In this document: positions 1-7,821 of the stretch, in pieces | How the letters are laid out: each line of letters begins with the position of its first letter | Position numbering within the stretch: the stretch's first letter is position 1 | Assembly (NCBI GenBank): GCA_964356315.1 | Contig: CAYHHA010000005.1 | Location: 1 to 64,000, forward strand | Reading direction: 5' to 3' | DNA from: CAYGFH01 sp964356315 | GTDB taxonomy: Bacteria > Patescibacteriota > Microgenomatia > UBA10105 > UBA927 | Length of the DNA: 64,000 nucleotides | Position numbers and translations under genes: made by a program | The notes under the pieces: model-generated | Seen by the model: the letters and a program-made list of their open reading frames with translations, nothing else | Told to the model about the DNA's origin: nothing | Databases searched by the model: none

Positions 1-83
1 TTTCACGAACTACCATTCTATCTGAAAGTGGTGCACTTCGTTTTAGAACCTAAGAAGAAAAATATATCCTGACAGATTATTTA

Positions 84-126
84 TTTCAAAGCTAAGCTTT
101 TATTTCAAAGCTAAGCTTTGAAATTT
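84..126. repeat. REP-like palindromes left of the transposase
   Basis: Two copies of TTTCAAAGCTAAGCTTT lie in tandem (84-100 and 103-119). The second extends into a perfect palindrome (103-123) with arms TTTCAAAGCT and AGCTTTGAAA around one base, followed by TTCTAGCGCC. In reverse complement this matches GCGCTAGAAAATTTCAAAG at 47447-47465 and a near copy at 51516-51531. It is in opposite orientation to the copy right of the transposase, the usual REP/RAYT geometry. Confidence 0.75.
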
Positions 127-153
127 TCTAGCGCCGTGATACGATCTTTTTAG

Positions 154-789
154 ATGAGATCAACCCAATTTTTTGAAGGAGGGTATTTTCATGTCTATAA
201 CCGCGGTGTCGACAAGCGGGTAGTATTTCTTCGCTATGGACAGTATCTTCGTTTTGTCCAAACTATGCGTTCTATCCTGTTTACAGGAAGCGCGACACCA
301 CGCCTCAAAACAAATCAAAGCTTAGCTTTAAATAAGAAGGTTCGAATTATTGCCTATTGCCTGATGCCAAATCATTATCATTTTCTCGTTCAAGAGCTAG
401 AAGATGGGGGAATTACTGAATTTATGCACAAATTGGATACGAGTTATACGAAATATTTTAATATGAATAACCACCGAACAGGCCGATTATTCGAATATAC
501 CTTTAAAGCGAAAGAAATTGAGTCGGATGAGGTATTACTTCATGTCGCTCGATACATTCATTTAAATCCTGTAGTTGCCCATTTGGTACAAAAACCGGAT
601 GAATGGAAGTGGTCATCGCATAAGGAATATGTAGATATCGAGGTTTCCAAGCTGTGTGACAGCTCAGTGATCTTGTCGTTTTTCAAAGATATTGATTCAT
701 ATAAAACATTTGTTTCCGACCAAATCCAGTACGCAATACTTCTCAAAGAAATTGAAGAAGTAAAAGATGAAGATTCCCTATTTTTATAG
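154..789 (+). CDS. REP-associated tyrosine (Y1) transposase, IS200-like
   Basis: A 211-residue single-domain Y1 transposase (Transposase_17 / RAYT type). The N-terminus has the family signature HVYNRGVDKR; residues 71-80 read CLMPNHYHFL, with the HxH metal-binding pair of the HUH nuclease; RYIHLNPV is the conserved C-terminal helix. RAYTs nick and move REP palindromes as single strands with a tyrosine nucleophile, and REP-like palindromes sit on both sides here. A TACGAT box at about 139-144 lies 9 nt before the ATG. The repeat core AAAGCTTAGCTTTA also occurs in frame inside the gene (about 317-330, residues SLALN), so the gene itself seems to have taken up a fragment of its substrate. The gene looks intact. 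Confidence 0.9.
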   Translation: MRSTQFFEGGYFHVYNRGVDKRVVFLRYGQYLRFVQTMRSILFTGSATPRLKTNQSLALNKKVRIIAYCLMPNHYHFLVQELEDGGITEFMHKLDTSYTKYFNMNNHRTGRLFEYTFKAKEIESDEVLLHVARYIHLNPVVAHLVQKPDEWKWSSHKEYVDIEVSKLCDSSVILSFFKDIDSYKTFVSDQIQYAILLKEIEEVKDEDSLFL

Positions 790-811
790 CCCGTCCAAAC
801 GCTCTGCATAA

Positions 812-848
812 TTTCAAAGCTAAGCTTTAAAATTAAAGCTTTGAAATT
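812..848. repeat. REP-like palindrome right of the transposase
   Basis: TTTCAAAGCTAAGCTTTAA followed by AATTAAAGCTTTGAAATT: two nested inverted repeats of the same family as 84-126, in opposite orientation, directly after the transposase stop. Together the two copies bracket the gene. Confidence 0.7.
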
Positions 849-883
849 AGATATAGTAATACGCAGGAATCCTATGTTCCTGA

Positions 884-889
884 TATAAT
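884..889 (+). promoter_or_regulatory. Extended -10 box of lepA
   Basis: TGATATAAT (TGN plus TATAAT at 884-889) ends 8 nt before the lepA ATG at 898. Transcription would start at or next to the start codon, and no Shine-Dalgarno sequence is present, so the mRNA is probably leaderless. Confidence 0.7.
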
Positions 890-897
890 CCACATAC

Positions 898-2910
898 ATG
901 ACACAAGACCATATTCGCAATTTCGCCATTATAGCGCATATCGACCACGGCAAGTCCACGCTTGCAGATCGGTTGTTGGAAATGACCGGCACTGTGGAAA
1001 TGCGAGATATGCAGGCACAACTGTTGGACAGTAACCCCATCGAGCGTGAGCGAGGGATTACGATCAAACTGGCACCGGTGCGGATGCTGTATAAAATTCC
1101 AAATCCCAAAATCCAAATCTCAAACAAATCTCAAATATCAAATTCAACAACCAAAAATAATTTGGAGCTTGGAGCTTGTGATTTGGAGCTTACAGATTCA
1201 AAACAGGACTTTGTTTTGAATCTGATTGATACTCCCGGCCATGTCGATTTTGGCTATGAGGTGTCGCGCAGTATGGCCGCGTGTGAAGGCGCCGTGCTCG
1301 TTGTAGACGCCACGCAAGGTGTTCAGGCGCAAACCCTGGCAAATCTCCATCAGGCGAGGCTCCATAACCTCAAAATCATCCCTGCAATCAACAAGGTAGA
1401 CATGCCCCATGCCCGCATAGCCGAAACCCGTGCGGAATTGGAAAGCTTAGGGTTTACCCAAGAAGAAATGATAGAAATATCCGCAAAAACAGGCGTTAAT
1501 GTAGATAAAATATTGGAAGCCGTTATCGATCGCATCCCTCCGCCATCAGGAGACCCAGACAAGCCACTGCGCGCGCTTATTTTTTCCTCACAGTTCGATC
1601 CGCACAAAGGAGTGGTCTCGTTTGTCCGCGTCATAGATGGGTCCCTCACGTATGATCAGCGGGTGAGTGTAAAGTTTTTTGCCTCAGGCGCGTATGTGAC
1701 GCCGATTGAGATTGGATTTTTTGCGCCAAAAATGACCCCAGGAACGACGATAGACACGGGAGAAACAGGCTATATTGCCACAGGGCTCAAAGACGTCCGT
1801 CTCGCAAAAGTCGGAGACACCATCACGATGGGGAAAGTGTTAAACGCCAAAGAGCAACCTCCTCAGGCAAAGGAACCGCTTCCGGGGTACAAAGAACCAA
1901 AGCCAATGGTCTTCTTAAGTTTGTTCCCAATCAACAGCGATGAGTTCTCAAGCGCCAGGGAAATACTTGAAAAACTCAGGCTTTCAGACAGTGCATTTTC
2001 CTTTAGACCCATATCTTCCGCTGCGTTAGGGAACGGATTCCACTGCGGATTTTTGGGATTATTGCATGCAGAAATTGTTCAGGAACGACTGTCTCGCGAA
2101 TTTGATTTAAATATGATCGCAACCGCGCCAAGCGTTGAGTATCATCTGACACTAAAACCAAACGTTTCCTTGTCAAAGCTTGGGTTTACCGAGTCACAGC
2201 TCATCGGCAGAACTGTAGAAGCAGGAGCGAAGATAGATATCCGTCGAGATGGACAATCAGATACTGTGGTAATCCAATCCGCCGTAGAATTTCCTGATCC
2301 TACCTATATCGAGGGGGTGAAAGAGCCAATCATGGAAGTGAAAATCTTCACACCTCGTCCGTATGTGGGAGCGATCATGCAGTTGGCTCAGGAAAAGCGG
2401 GGAGAGTATATCGATCTTAAATATATCGGTGATCAGGCAGAATTTACGTATCTGCTTCCACTCGCTGACATGATTATCGACTTTTTCGATCGTCTAAAAA
2501 GTATTTCAGAGGGCTATGCGTCGCTCGACTATGAGTTTTTTGAATTTCAGTCAGTGGATGTGGTGAAAATCGATCTTCTCGTTAATCACGAAAAAGTAGA
2601 TGCTCTATCCTTTCTCGCAGTTCGCGATCAGGCGCATGCCCGTGCAAATGGCATCGTAGAGCGTCTCGCTGATGTTATCCCACGCCAGCAATTCCAAATT
2701 CCGATCCAAGGCGCCATCGGCGGTGCTATCATTGCCCGTAGCGATGTCAAAGCATTTCGTAAAGATGTTATTCAAAAACTCTATGGGGGAGACAGAACCC
2801 GCAAAGATAAGCTTCTCAAAAAGCAAGCAAAAGGCAAGGCGAAGATGAAGATGATAGGCCGAGTCGAGATTCCCCAGTCCGCGTTTTTCGAGGTATTGAA
2901 ACGGGAATAA
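898..2910 (+). CDS. lepA: Elongation factor 4 (LepA GTPase)
   Basis: Translational GTPase that acts on ribosomes with mispositioned tRNAs. The 670-residue protein has the P-loop AHIDHGKST (13-21), ERGITIK (51-57), DTPGH (111-115), NKVD and the LepA-specific C-terminus ending RVEIPQSAFFEVLKRE. Typical LepA is about 600 residues; the excess is largely an insertion at about residues 67-103, between ERGITIK and DTPGH, rich in N, S, Q and K and encoded by AAATC-type low-complexity DNA. The insertion falls between switch I and the G3 motif, where length variation can be tolerated on a surface loop (inference). The gene is led by an extended -10 box and is followed by a diverged copy of its own last 20 codons (2961-3020). 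Confidence 0.97.
   Translation: MTQDHIRNFAIIAHIDHGKSTLADRLLEMTGTVEMRDMQAQLLDSNPIERERGITIKLAPVRMLYKIPNPKIQISNKSQISNSTTKNNLELGACDLELTDSKQDFVLNLIDTPGHVDFGYEVSRSMAACEGAVLVVDATQGVQAQTLANLHQARLHNLKIIPAINKVDMPHARIAETRAELESLGFTQEEMIEISAKTGVNVDKILEAVIDRIPPPSGDPDKPLRALIFSSQFDPHKGVVSFVRVIDGSLTYDQRVSVKFFASGAYVTPIEIGFFAPKMTPGTTIDTGETGYIATGLKDVRLAKVGDTITMGKVLNAKEQPPQAKEPLPGYKEPKPMVFLSLFPINSDEFSSAREILEKLRLSDSAFSFRPISSAALGNGFHCGFLGLLHAEIVQERLSREFDLNMIATAPSVEYHLTLKPNVSLSKLGFTESQLIGRTVEAGAKIDIRRDGQSDTVVIQSAVEFPDPTYIEGVKEPIMEVKIFTPRPYVGAIMQLAQEKRGEYIDLKYIGDQAEFTYLLPLADMIIDFFDRLKSISEGYASLDYEFFEFQSVDVVKIDLLVNHEKVDALSFLAVRDQAHARANGIVERLADVIPRQQFQIPIQGAIGGAIIARSDVKAFRKDVIQKLYGGDRTRKDKLLKKQAKGKAKMKMIGRVEIPQSAFFEVLKRE
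1096..1206 (+). repeat. In-frame low-complexity insertion in lepA
   Basis: About 111 bp of words such as CCAAATCCCAAAATCC and CAAATCTCAAAC, then TTTGGAGCTTGGAGCTTG. It interrupts the conserved GTPase domain without breaking the frame. Similar CAAATC/AAATCTT words occur in non-coding DNA at 22562-22612 and 46405-46438, so this looks like dispersed satellite-type DNA captured in a gene. The exact borders are uncertain by a few codons. Confidence 0.7.
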
Positions 2911-2920
2911 GGATGTTGAA

Positions 2921-2956
2921 GCCGACGTGCGTCGGCTGAAATCCCGCCTTGGCGGG
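2921..2956. repeat. Double GC hairpin between two lepA tails
   Basis: Two adjacent perfect hairpins, GCCGAC-GTGC-GTCGGC (2921-2936) and CCCGCC-TT-GGCGGG (2943-2956), fill the space between the lepA stop and the duplicated lepA tail. No U-tract follows, so they look like an inserted palindromic element more than a terminator. Confidence 0.6.
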
Positions 2957-2960
2957 AAAA

Positions 2961-3020
2961 ATGATCGTCCAAGTCGAGATTCCCCAATCCGCTTTTTTTG
3001 AAGTCTTGAAACGAGAGTAA
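2961..3020 (+). pseudogene. Diverged duplicate of the lepA 3' end
   Basis: Nineteen codons plus stop, reading MIVQVEIPQSAFFEVLKRE, against MIGRVEIPQSAFFEVLKRE at the true lepA end (2851-2910). Homology continues past the stop (ATGTTGAAGCC in both). I count eight synonymous changes and two amino-acid changes, the latter both within the first four codons. The pattern implies divergence under protein-level selection, so this is probably the remnant of a second or recombined lepA allele. Confidence 0.75.
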
Positions 3021-3139
3021 AAATGTTGAAGCCTAAATAACTAGAAGGTGCATCAGGTTCACAAACTCGATATCACTCTTCATCCGAAAAAACATTCAAA
3101 CACACCTAAAAGACATACGTCTGGTGCAATTTTTGTATA

Positions 3140-3829
3140 TTATTCCCATCCTAAAAATACCGAACAAATTTGAGTGCTATCACTAAAGAGTGCAACGCCA
3201 GTAGCTGTATCATAAACGCCTTGCTCCCTGTAGCTCTGGTTTTGGATTTGGACTGATGTGTGGCGACTGTTGCGATTATGCGCCTTGGTAAAATCTCGCA
3301 CGAGAATAGGTTCGACGTGTAAATCAGAACGAAAGGTAAACGATGCGCTATCCCCGGCACCTATGAGGCATTGCACAGGAATTGTAGGCATAGTAATCGT
3401 GAGTGTCGCTTGTCCAATCTCTGGGTCAAATGCCATGGTGGCAAGTGGAACCGTTGGGGATTTTGGGTGCATAAGCGTCACTATTGAGGAATTGTCCATT
3501 GTCAATGATTCTTGTATCCCATTGAATCGAGGGGTGATTCTGTATCCTGCCAGAGTCCCGGGTGTCTGATAAAACGAAAGTAGCTGTATTGAATAGATCG
3601 CATTGAAATCATCCCGAATCGAAGGAAATTGCACGCTCAGATGTCCACGCCGTGTCAAACAAGTTTCAAGGGGTGTTACGTGTTTCTTATTTCCGGGAAA
3701 CTGCACGAGCGTTCCTTTCATATGTATGGCGCGAATCCAGTCTGGGGGTATTGCATCCTTTACCGTGAATGGAAATGGGGGGAGAAATTCCCATAGGTTT
3801 TGACTGTGTCGCTCTGTTGGTTGAGACAT
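3140..3829 (-). CDS. Hypothetical protein
   Basis: A 229-residue protein that I do not recognise. It has no signal peptide or membrane segment and is rich in beta-prone stretches (for example IGQATLTITMPTIPVQCLIG) with few charged clusters. The ATG lies 8 nt downstream of the stop of the preceding minus-strand gene (3838-4278), so the two probably form one transcription unit with the promoter in front of the upstream gene. There is no clear ribosome-binding site before its ATG. The function is unknown; a beta-sandwich fold is only a guess from composition. Confidence 0.65.
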   Translation of the reverse strand: MSQPTERHSQNLWEFLPPFPFTVKDAIPPDWIRAIHMKGTLVQFPGNKKHVTPLETCLTRRGHLSVQFPSIRDDFNAIYSIQLLSFYQTPGTLAGYRITPRFNGIQESLTMDNSSIVTLMHPKSPTVPLATMAFDPEIGQATLTITMPTIPVQCLIGAGDSASFTFRSDLHVEPILVRDFTKAHNRNSRHTSVQIQNQSYREQGVYDTATGVALFSDSTQICSVFLGWE

Positions 3830-3837
3830 AAAAAATG

Positions 3838-4278
3838 TTATGAGTTGGGATAGTACCGGCTTAGTAGTGTATCTGCGTTTTCAAACCCTTTATAGTATTT
3901 GTTTGGCATACAGAAAAATACAACTGTTCCCTCTTCTACTGCCACCCGAGCTATTTCTATATGGTAATACCCCGTTGCATCTAAAAACTCCCGAGGCAGT
4001 CCCATAAGATCACGAACGAGCTTGTTTGGTCGGTACCATACTGAATCACCTGACTGATCCGTTATAGTTAATAGGCGAGTTGGCACCTCCCATGTGGTGA
4101 CTACAGGGTTCGCTCTACCAATTTCATAGGACATAAATAATGCTGAGCTAAGATCGCTGGCAAAAGTTCCAGGAGAAACGCGAGGAGTATATGCATAAAA
4201 TAAATCCTCACCATTCTTAAATCGTTCTGCAGATGCAAAATCTGTTCCATGATGCACTGTCGTTAGTTTTTCTGGCAT
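3838..4278 (-). CDS. Hypothetical protein, possible ADP-ribosyltransferase-like fold
   Basis: A 146-residue protein if started at the ATG at 4278. That start is preferred because TATACT (4287-4292 in reverse) lies 8 nt upstream, whereas the longer frame runs through the promoter and adds a non-conserved-looking tail. The N-terminus reads LTTVHHGTDFASAERFKNG, reminiscent of the HGT..A..I..G entry motif of small ADP-ribosyltransferase-like and DUF3990-type proteins; later GTFASDLSSALFMSYE would be the partner motif. This resemblance is weak and from memory only. It is the first gene of a two-gene unit with 3140-3829. Confidence 0.6.
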   Translation of the reverse strand: MPEKLTTVHHGTDFASAERFKNGEDLFYAYTPRVSPGTFASDLSSALFMSYEIGRANPVVTTWEVPTRLLTITDQSGDSVWYRPNKLVRDLMGLPREFLDATGYYHIEIARVAVEEGTVVFFCMPNKYYKGFENADTLLSRYYPNS

Positions 4279-4496
4279 GGCTAGGTAGTATACTTTATTT
4301 AGGCCTATAAATAAAGCTACTATATCTATGGTATAATTTATGACATGAGTATAGAGGGGTATCGCAGTATTGAGGTTGAGGGGAAACAATATTTACAGCC
4401 AGGCCAACATCTTATGGCTCAGCGTCCATATCAGGATATAGCGTCGATGCTACCTGAAGGATAATTAAAGATCCCAGCGACCTGAACGGCATTGGG

Positions 4497-4940
4497 ATGT
4501 TTGTGAGCGTTGTTTTGAGTATTCAAAAGGACGAGTTTATGGATGCATTTTCCGCCCACTATCCTGTTTTAAACCCACTAAGAAGATATCTCACAAAAAC
4601 AATTACAGGTGGATTCGTAGGTTATGGAATATCGGTAAAACAGTTCATCGAAGATACGCCGTATTTAGACAAGTACACGTACAGATACACGGTACAACGA
4701 CACGATTTGTTTACAAAGACTGGTCTCCCGATCGCAGGCACTACTGAAAAAGTACATACATTCGCCGCGTTTCAGAGTCGACAGATGGCTCTAGTGACGA
4801 GATTTAAGACAATAGGGATCGAAGAGCTCAATCTCGGGTATTCGACTGGGGAAGATATTGTAGGGGCCAATAGAAGCTCATCGAGATCTGCTGCTGGTAA
4901 TATTTATAGTATTGTTACAAAATCTGAATCGATGCGATAA
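4497..4940 (+). CDS. Hypothetical protein, 5' part apparently frameshifted
   Basis: A 147-residue frame of unknown function. Its real N-terminus seems to lie upstream in another frame. A -10 box TATAAT (4331-4336) precedes an ATG at 4345 that opens 39 codons (MSIEGYRSIEVEGKQY...) ending at 4464. The present frame is open from 4458 and reads RIIKDPSDLNGIGMFVSV, so a natural product would join ASMLPE to RIIKDPSDLNG through a -1 shift near 4456-4462. The joined protein would be about 197 residues. No slippery heptamer is visible, so a one-base deletion (real or assembly error) is the simplest explanation. No family is recognised. Confidence 0.55.
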   Translation: MFVSVVLSIQKDEFMDAFSAHYPVLNPLRRYLTKTITGGFVGYGISVKQFIEDTPYLDKYTYRYTVQRHDLFTKTGLPIAGTTEKVHTFAAFQSRQMALVTRFKTIGIEELNLGYSTGEDIVGANRSSSRSAAGNIYSIVTKSESMR

Positions 4941-5106
4941 CGAGTATATTTTCCAAAATAGTATTTTCGAATACTATTTATATTCATAAAACAACTTCCA
5001 AAATAGACTATCAAATCAATAAATAAATATATACTACTCGTTTTGCATATCGCGAAAAGACGTAGCATTTTGTATACTGAATGAATATCCCCAAATTGGA
5101 AATATT

Positions 5107-5862
5107 ATGATATATTCAGTCCCAAAAATAGTATGTGATTTTGATCGGGTTATCTACCGAACACCGGATCTTATCGCGCAGGGGCGGACACAGAGTAAAA
5201 GACTAGTAAGCATTAGTCCTGAGTCTTATGATGAAGCATATCGTGCGTGGAGTGATCGGGCGAGGGCGACAGCGAATATCGCTCTTATGCCCGTCAAAGA
5301 TCAAAAAGCATTTGTCTCCTGGGCATACGGATTCGTGCCGTTTTTAGCAGGTAAATTACATTTAAACGCCGAACAAGCCCTTCTTTTGCAGCAAATTCAT
5401 GAAGAATGTCTCGATACGCCTCATGTCTATGAGCCTATGTTAGAGTTGCTCAGGCGTGTGCCGAGAGAAAATCTCTATATTTTTACCGCAGGGGGAGCGA
5501 TAGATCAAGAAAAAAAGCTTCGAGCAAGTGGAGTGTATGACATGTTGCCCGATGGTCATATAGAAATTGTTCCAGCCAAAACCAAAAGCGTGTTTGGAGC
5601 CATTTTGCAAAAATGGCACTTCGATCCAGACACAAAGATTATCCACATAAATGATCGGTTTAAAGAGCTTACCGATTTGCATGACGTCCATCCTCTTACG
5701 GAATCATGGTGGGCTACATGGGCGTGGCCGGGGATAGAGCCAGATGATGCATCGAAGCATATACTACGACTGGATACGATAGAAGAATGTCGAAAATTGC
5801 TTCTTCCAACCTATTTTCCCGAAGAAGGAGGGAGGATGTATAGAGAGGGACGTATACAGTAA
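5107..5862 (+). CDS. HAD-superfamily hydrolase-like protein
   Basis: A 251-residue protein with a haloacid dehalogenase layout: motif I DFD (D11 and D13, nucleophile and acid/base), motif II threonine in IFTAGG, a lysine in the AKTKS stretch as motif III, and INDR as motif IV with the metal-binding Asp. A helical cap of about 100 residues lies between motifs I and II, as in phosphatase-type C1-capped members. It is probably a cytoplasmic phosphatase; the substrate is unknown. TATACT at about 5074-5079 is the only visible -10 box and sits unusually far (27 nt) from the ATG. The gene stands alone between unrelated genes. Confidence 0.7.
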   Translation: MIYSVPKIVCDFDRVIYRTPDLIAQGRTQSKRLVSISPESYDEAYRAWSDRARATANIALMPVKDQKAFVSWAYGFVPFLAGKLHLNAEQALLLQQIHEECLDTPHVYEPMLELLRRVPRENLYIFTAGGAIDQEKKLRASGVYDMLPDGHIEIVPAKTKSVFGAILQKWHFDPDTKIIHINDRFKELTDLHDVHPLTESWWATWAWPGIEPDDASKHILRLDTIEECRKLLLPTYFPEEGGRMYREGRIQ

Positions 5863-6004
5863 GGATAAAAACTCAGTTGGTATTACCCCTCAGTATTTAT
5901 GAATCTCACCACTTGAGTAAATATATTTTATTCTGTTCTATCGCTCTATTATCACTGTTACACAAGAGATATAGACCAAAATATATTCATATAATTCCTG
6001 TCGA

Positions 6005-6044
6005 CACGCACCACCTTTAAAGGTTGAACCTTTAATGGTGCGTG
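6005..6044. repeat. Long palindrome between convergent genes
   Basis: Arms CACGCACCA / TGGTGCGTG and TTAAAGGTT / AACCTTTAA around a single G form an 18-bp stem with a three-base bulge. It lies between the ends of 5107-5862(+) and 6112-6831(-), so it could serve as a bidirectional terminator, although no U-tract is present. Its core AAAGGTT-N-AACCTTT recurs at 53380-53394. Confidence 0.6.
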
Positions 6045-6111
6045 ACAAACCTCCATGTGTCTCGAATAGTAGACGGGATCGTCATCAAATGTGGTTTCGT
6101 ATCAAGTGGTA

Positions 6112-6831
6112 TTAGTTCACGCGAATGTGTAGAAGTCTGGATACTCCACCAGAAAGAAAAAGGGTCAAGACTAGGAGGATACTATTAAGTCCAATGACGG
6201 CACCAAGGCTTTTGGCGAGTGTTGTTAGAAGTCTTGCTACTGTTTCCAGTAGCGGTCCAGGAATGCTGGGCTGCAGTCCTATCGCATATCCCATCACCCC
6301 AAGAAGCGTGATGGTGAGCAAAAATGGGAAGATGCCATGGGTATCTGCGGGTGATGGGAACATCGTGTTTGACACGGCGTAGAGGGCATAGCCAGCGAAA
6401 AAGAGCCAAATCGTATCTGTATTCTCAAAAAGAGGTGTGTTGGACAAAAACACACTCTCATACAATGTAGGGATAAAATAGGAAATTGCAGTGAGTGTGA
6501 TAATTCCCCATGCTAAAGGGGCTAGACCGATTGCATACCGTCTGAATGGGTCGCTTTCGGCAATCATCACACTGCCAGAGGTAATAGAATCACCGCGAAT
6601 CGACTCTGGTTCCAGTTTCATTTTTCCCGTTTTTACCCCGAGAATTTCCGCGGTAAACAAATGGGAGAGTTCATGGATCACGGTCCCAGGGAATTGCAGT
6701 GCAAGCATAAGAGAAACTGCGGTGGGTCTGGATCGAAACAACAGCATGAACAGACGAAATAGCGCCTGTGTCACCGATCGAGATAGGAAATAGAGAATGG
6801 TAAGTTCTAGAAACAATATACCAAGGGTCAT
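6112..6831 (-). CDS. M50-like (site-2-protease type) membrane metalloprotease
   Basis: A 239-residue polytopic membrane protein. HELSH (residues 53-57) is an HExxH zinc site embedded in a hydrophobic stretch (FPGTVIHELSHLFTAEILG), the signature of M50B-like intramembrane proteases. At least four further membrane segments follow, including one at about 205-230. Members of this superfamily cleave transmembrane substrates; the closest relatives are uncharacterised. The third zinc ligand is not obvious: an NTMFPSPADTHG stretch may correspond to the usual NPxxxxDG motif. In reverse, TACAAT lies 7 nt before the ATG, so the transcript is probably leaderless. Confidence 0.75.
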   Translation of the reverse strand: MTLGILFLELTILYFLSRSVTQALFRLFMLLFRSRPTAVSLMLALQFPGTVIHELSHLFTAEILGVKTGKMKLEPESIRGDSITSGSVMIAESDPFRRYAIGLAPLAWGIITLTAISYFIPTLYESVFLSNTPLFENTDTIWLFFAGYALYAVSNTMFPSPADTHGIFPFLLTITLLGVMGYAIGLQPSIPGPLLETVARLLTTLAKSLGAVIGLNSILLVLTLFLSGGVSRLLHIRVN

Positions 6832-6877
6832 GAGCTATATTGTATACCTATTTTACGCAGGGTAAAACGAGAGAGGT

Positions 6878-7273
6878 TTAGCAGTATTCACCGTAGCCAT
6901 CCTCAGTAGGAGGTAATTGATCTGCATTCAGTTCTACAAATATCTCAAGCATGCTATCGCCATAAAATTCCAATGGGCGTCTTTCTATGTACGCGATCAC
7001 ACGGGCTCTATTCATTTCATTCAGATGGTTTGGAAATTCAAACACCGCATCTATTCCTGCGTTCCACAAGCTGTCGATGAGATTTGTTGCATGTTTTTCC
7101 TCTGGTACACGTATCGTGATTTTATGCACGGCAATATCTTGGAGGAGGTCTAGATTTTTTCCAATCGACGGACATGTCCGAGTTATATCGTATCGATCGG
7201 AATATTCAGGCTTAATAAAACCAGAGCATACCTCGTGATCAAACCAACTCATACAAACGTAAGTTTCGCTCAT
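6878..7273 (-). CDS. Hypothetical protein
   Basis: About 131 residues from the ATG at 7273, chosen over the GTG at 7309 because GGAG lies 8 nt upstream and a TTATAC box before that. It begins MSETYVCMSWFDHEVCSGF and contains a segment (HKITIRVPEEKHATNLIDSLWNAG) suggestive of a small alpha-beta domain. There is no membrane segment. No family is recognised and the neighbours give no hint. Confidence 0.55.
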   Translation of the reverse strand: MSETYVCMSWFDHEVCSGFIKPEYSDRYDITRTCPSIGKNLDLLQDIAVHKITIRVPEEKHATNLIDSLWNAGIDAVFEFPNHLNEMNRARVIAYIERRPLEFYGDSMLEIFVELNADQLPPTEDGYGEYC

Positions 7274-7516
7274 AATCAATTCTCCGTGTATAACGCTTCC
7301 ATCAAACACGAGATAGCTATTTTATCAATAATAGCGAGCTATGGCCATGGTAATATAGGTAGGTACTATTACGAGAGTCAGGTGCGCTTTTGTACTGTGT
7401 CGGTGTATGCCTGTTGTTTTATAGCGCCACACGGGAAAGAATATACAAGACAAATCGCTCGCACTCCTGAAGAATGCTATGTAGGTAAAAAAGCGTGCGT
7501 GACTTCGTCAGTACTG

Positions 7517-7768
7517 TCACATACGTCTATATTCCGAAACAAAATATTCCATCTGAATCCATTGATTTTCCTGCACAAACGGATCCCTATGATCATATTC
7601 CGTAGTGCGTTTATGCGTAAATCCATGAGAATTTGCCAATGTGTTCAGTTCCTCTGGTGTCGCGAGTGCCCAGGATACGAGTAGCTCTTTCGTTAATTTC
7701 GGCGTATCACGCAATATCCTGTCAGGCACGGCTTCAAACAATTGAGAGGAAAACACTTCTCGCTTCAT
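7517..7768 (-). CDS. Small hypothetical protein
   Basis: An 83-residue charged protein with no recognised family. The start is supported by TATAAT (7781-7786 in reverse) 12 nt before the ATG. The box is embedded in GATTATATCAAAC, which is also the -10 region of the next minus-strand gene (8841-8853), so the two genes share a promoter motif. About 240 bp of apparently non-coding DNA separates it from the gene downstream. Confidence 0.5.
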   Translation of the reverse strand: MKREVFSSQLFEAVPDRILRDTPKLTKELLVSWALATPEELNTLANSHGFTHKRTTEYDHRDPFVQENQWIQMEYFVSEYRRM

Positions 7769-7821
7769 ACATTCGCGATGATTATATCAAACAACATCAT
7801 TTTTTAACACAAATAATCGTT

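Noticed and set aside
1..72. C-terminal end of a gene (24 codons, ending TGA)
   Set aside because: Open and plausible (FHELPFYLKVVHFVLEPKKK) but too short to distinguish from chance at the window edge.
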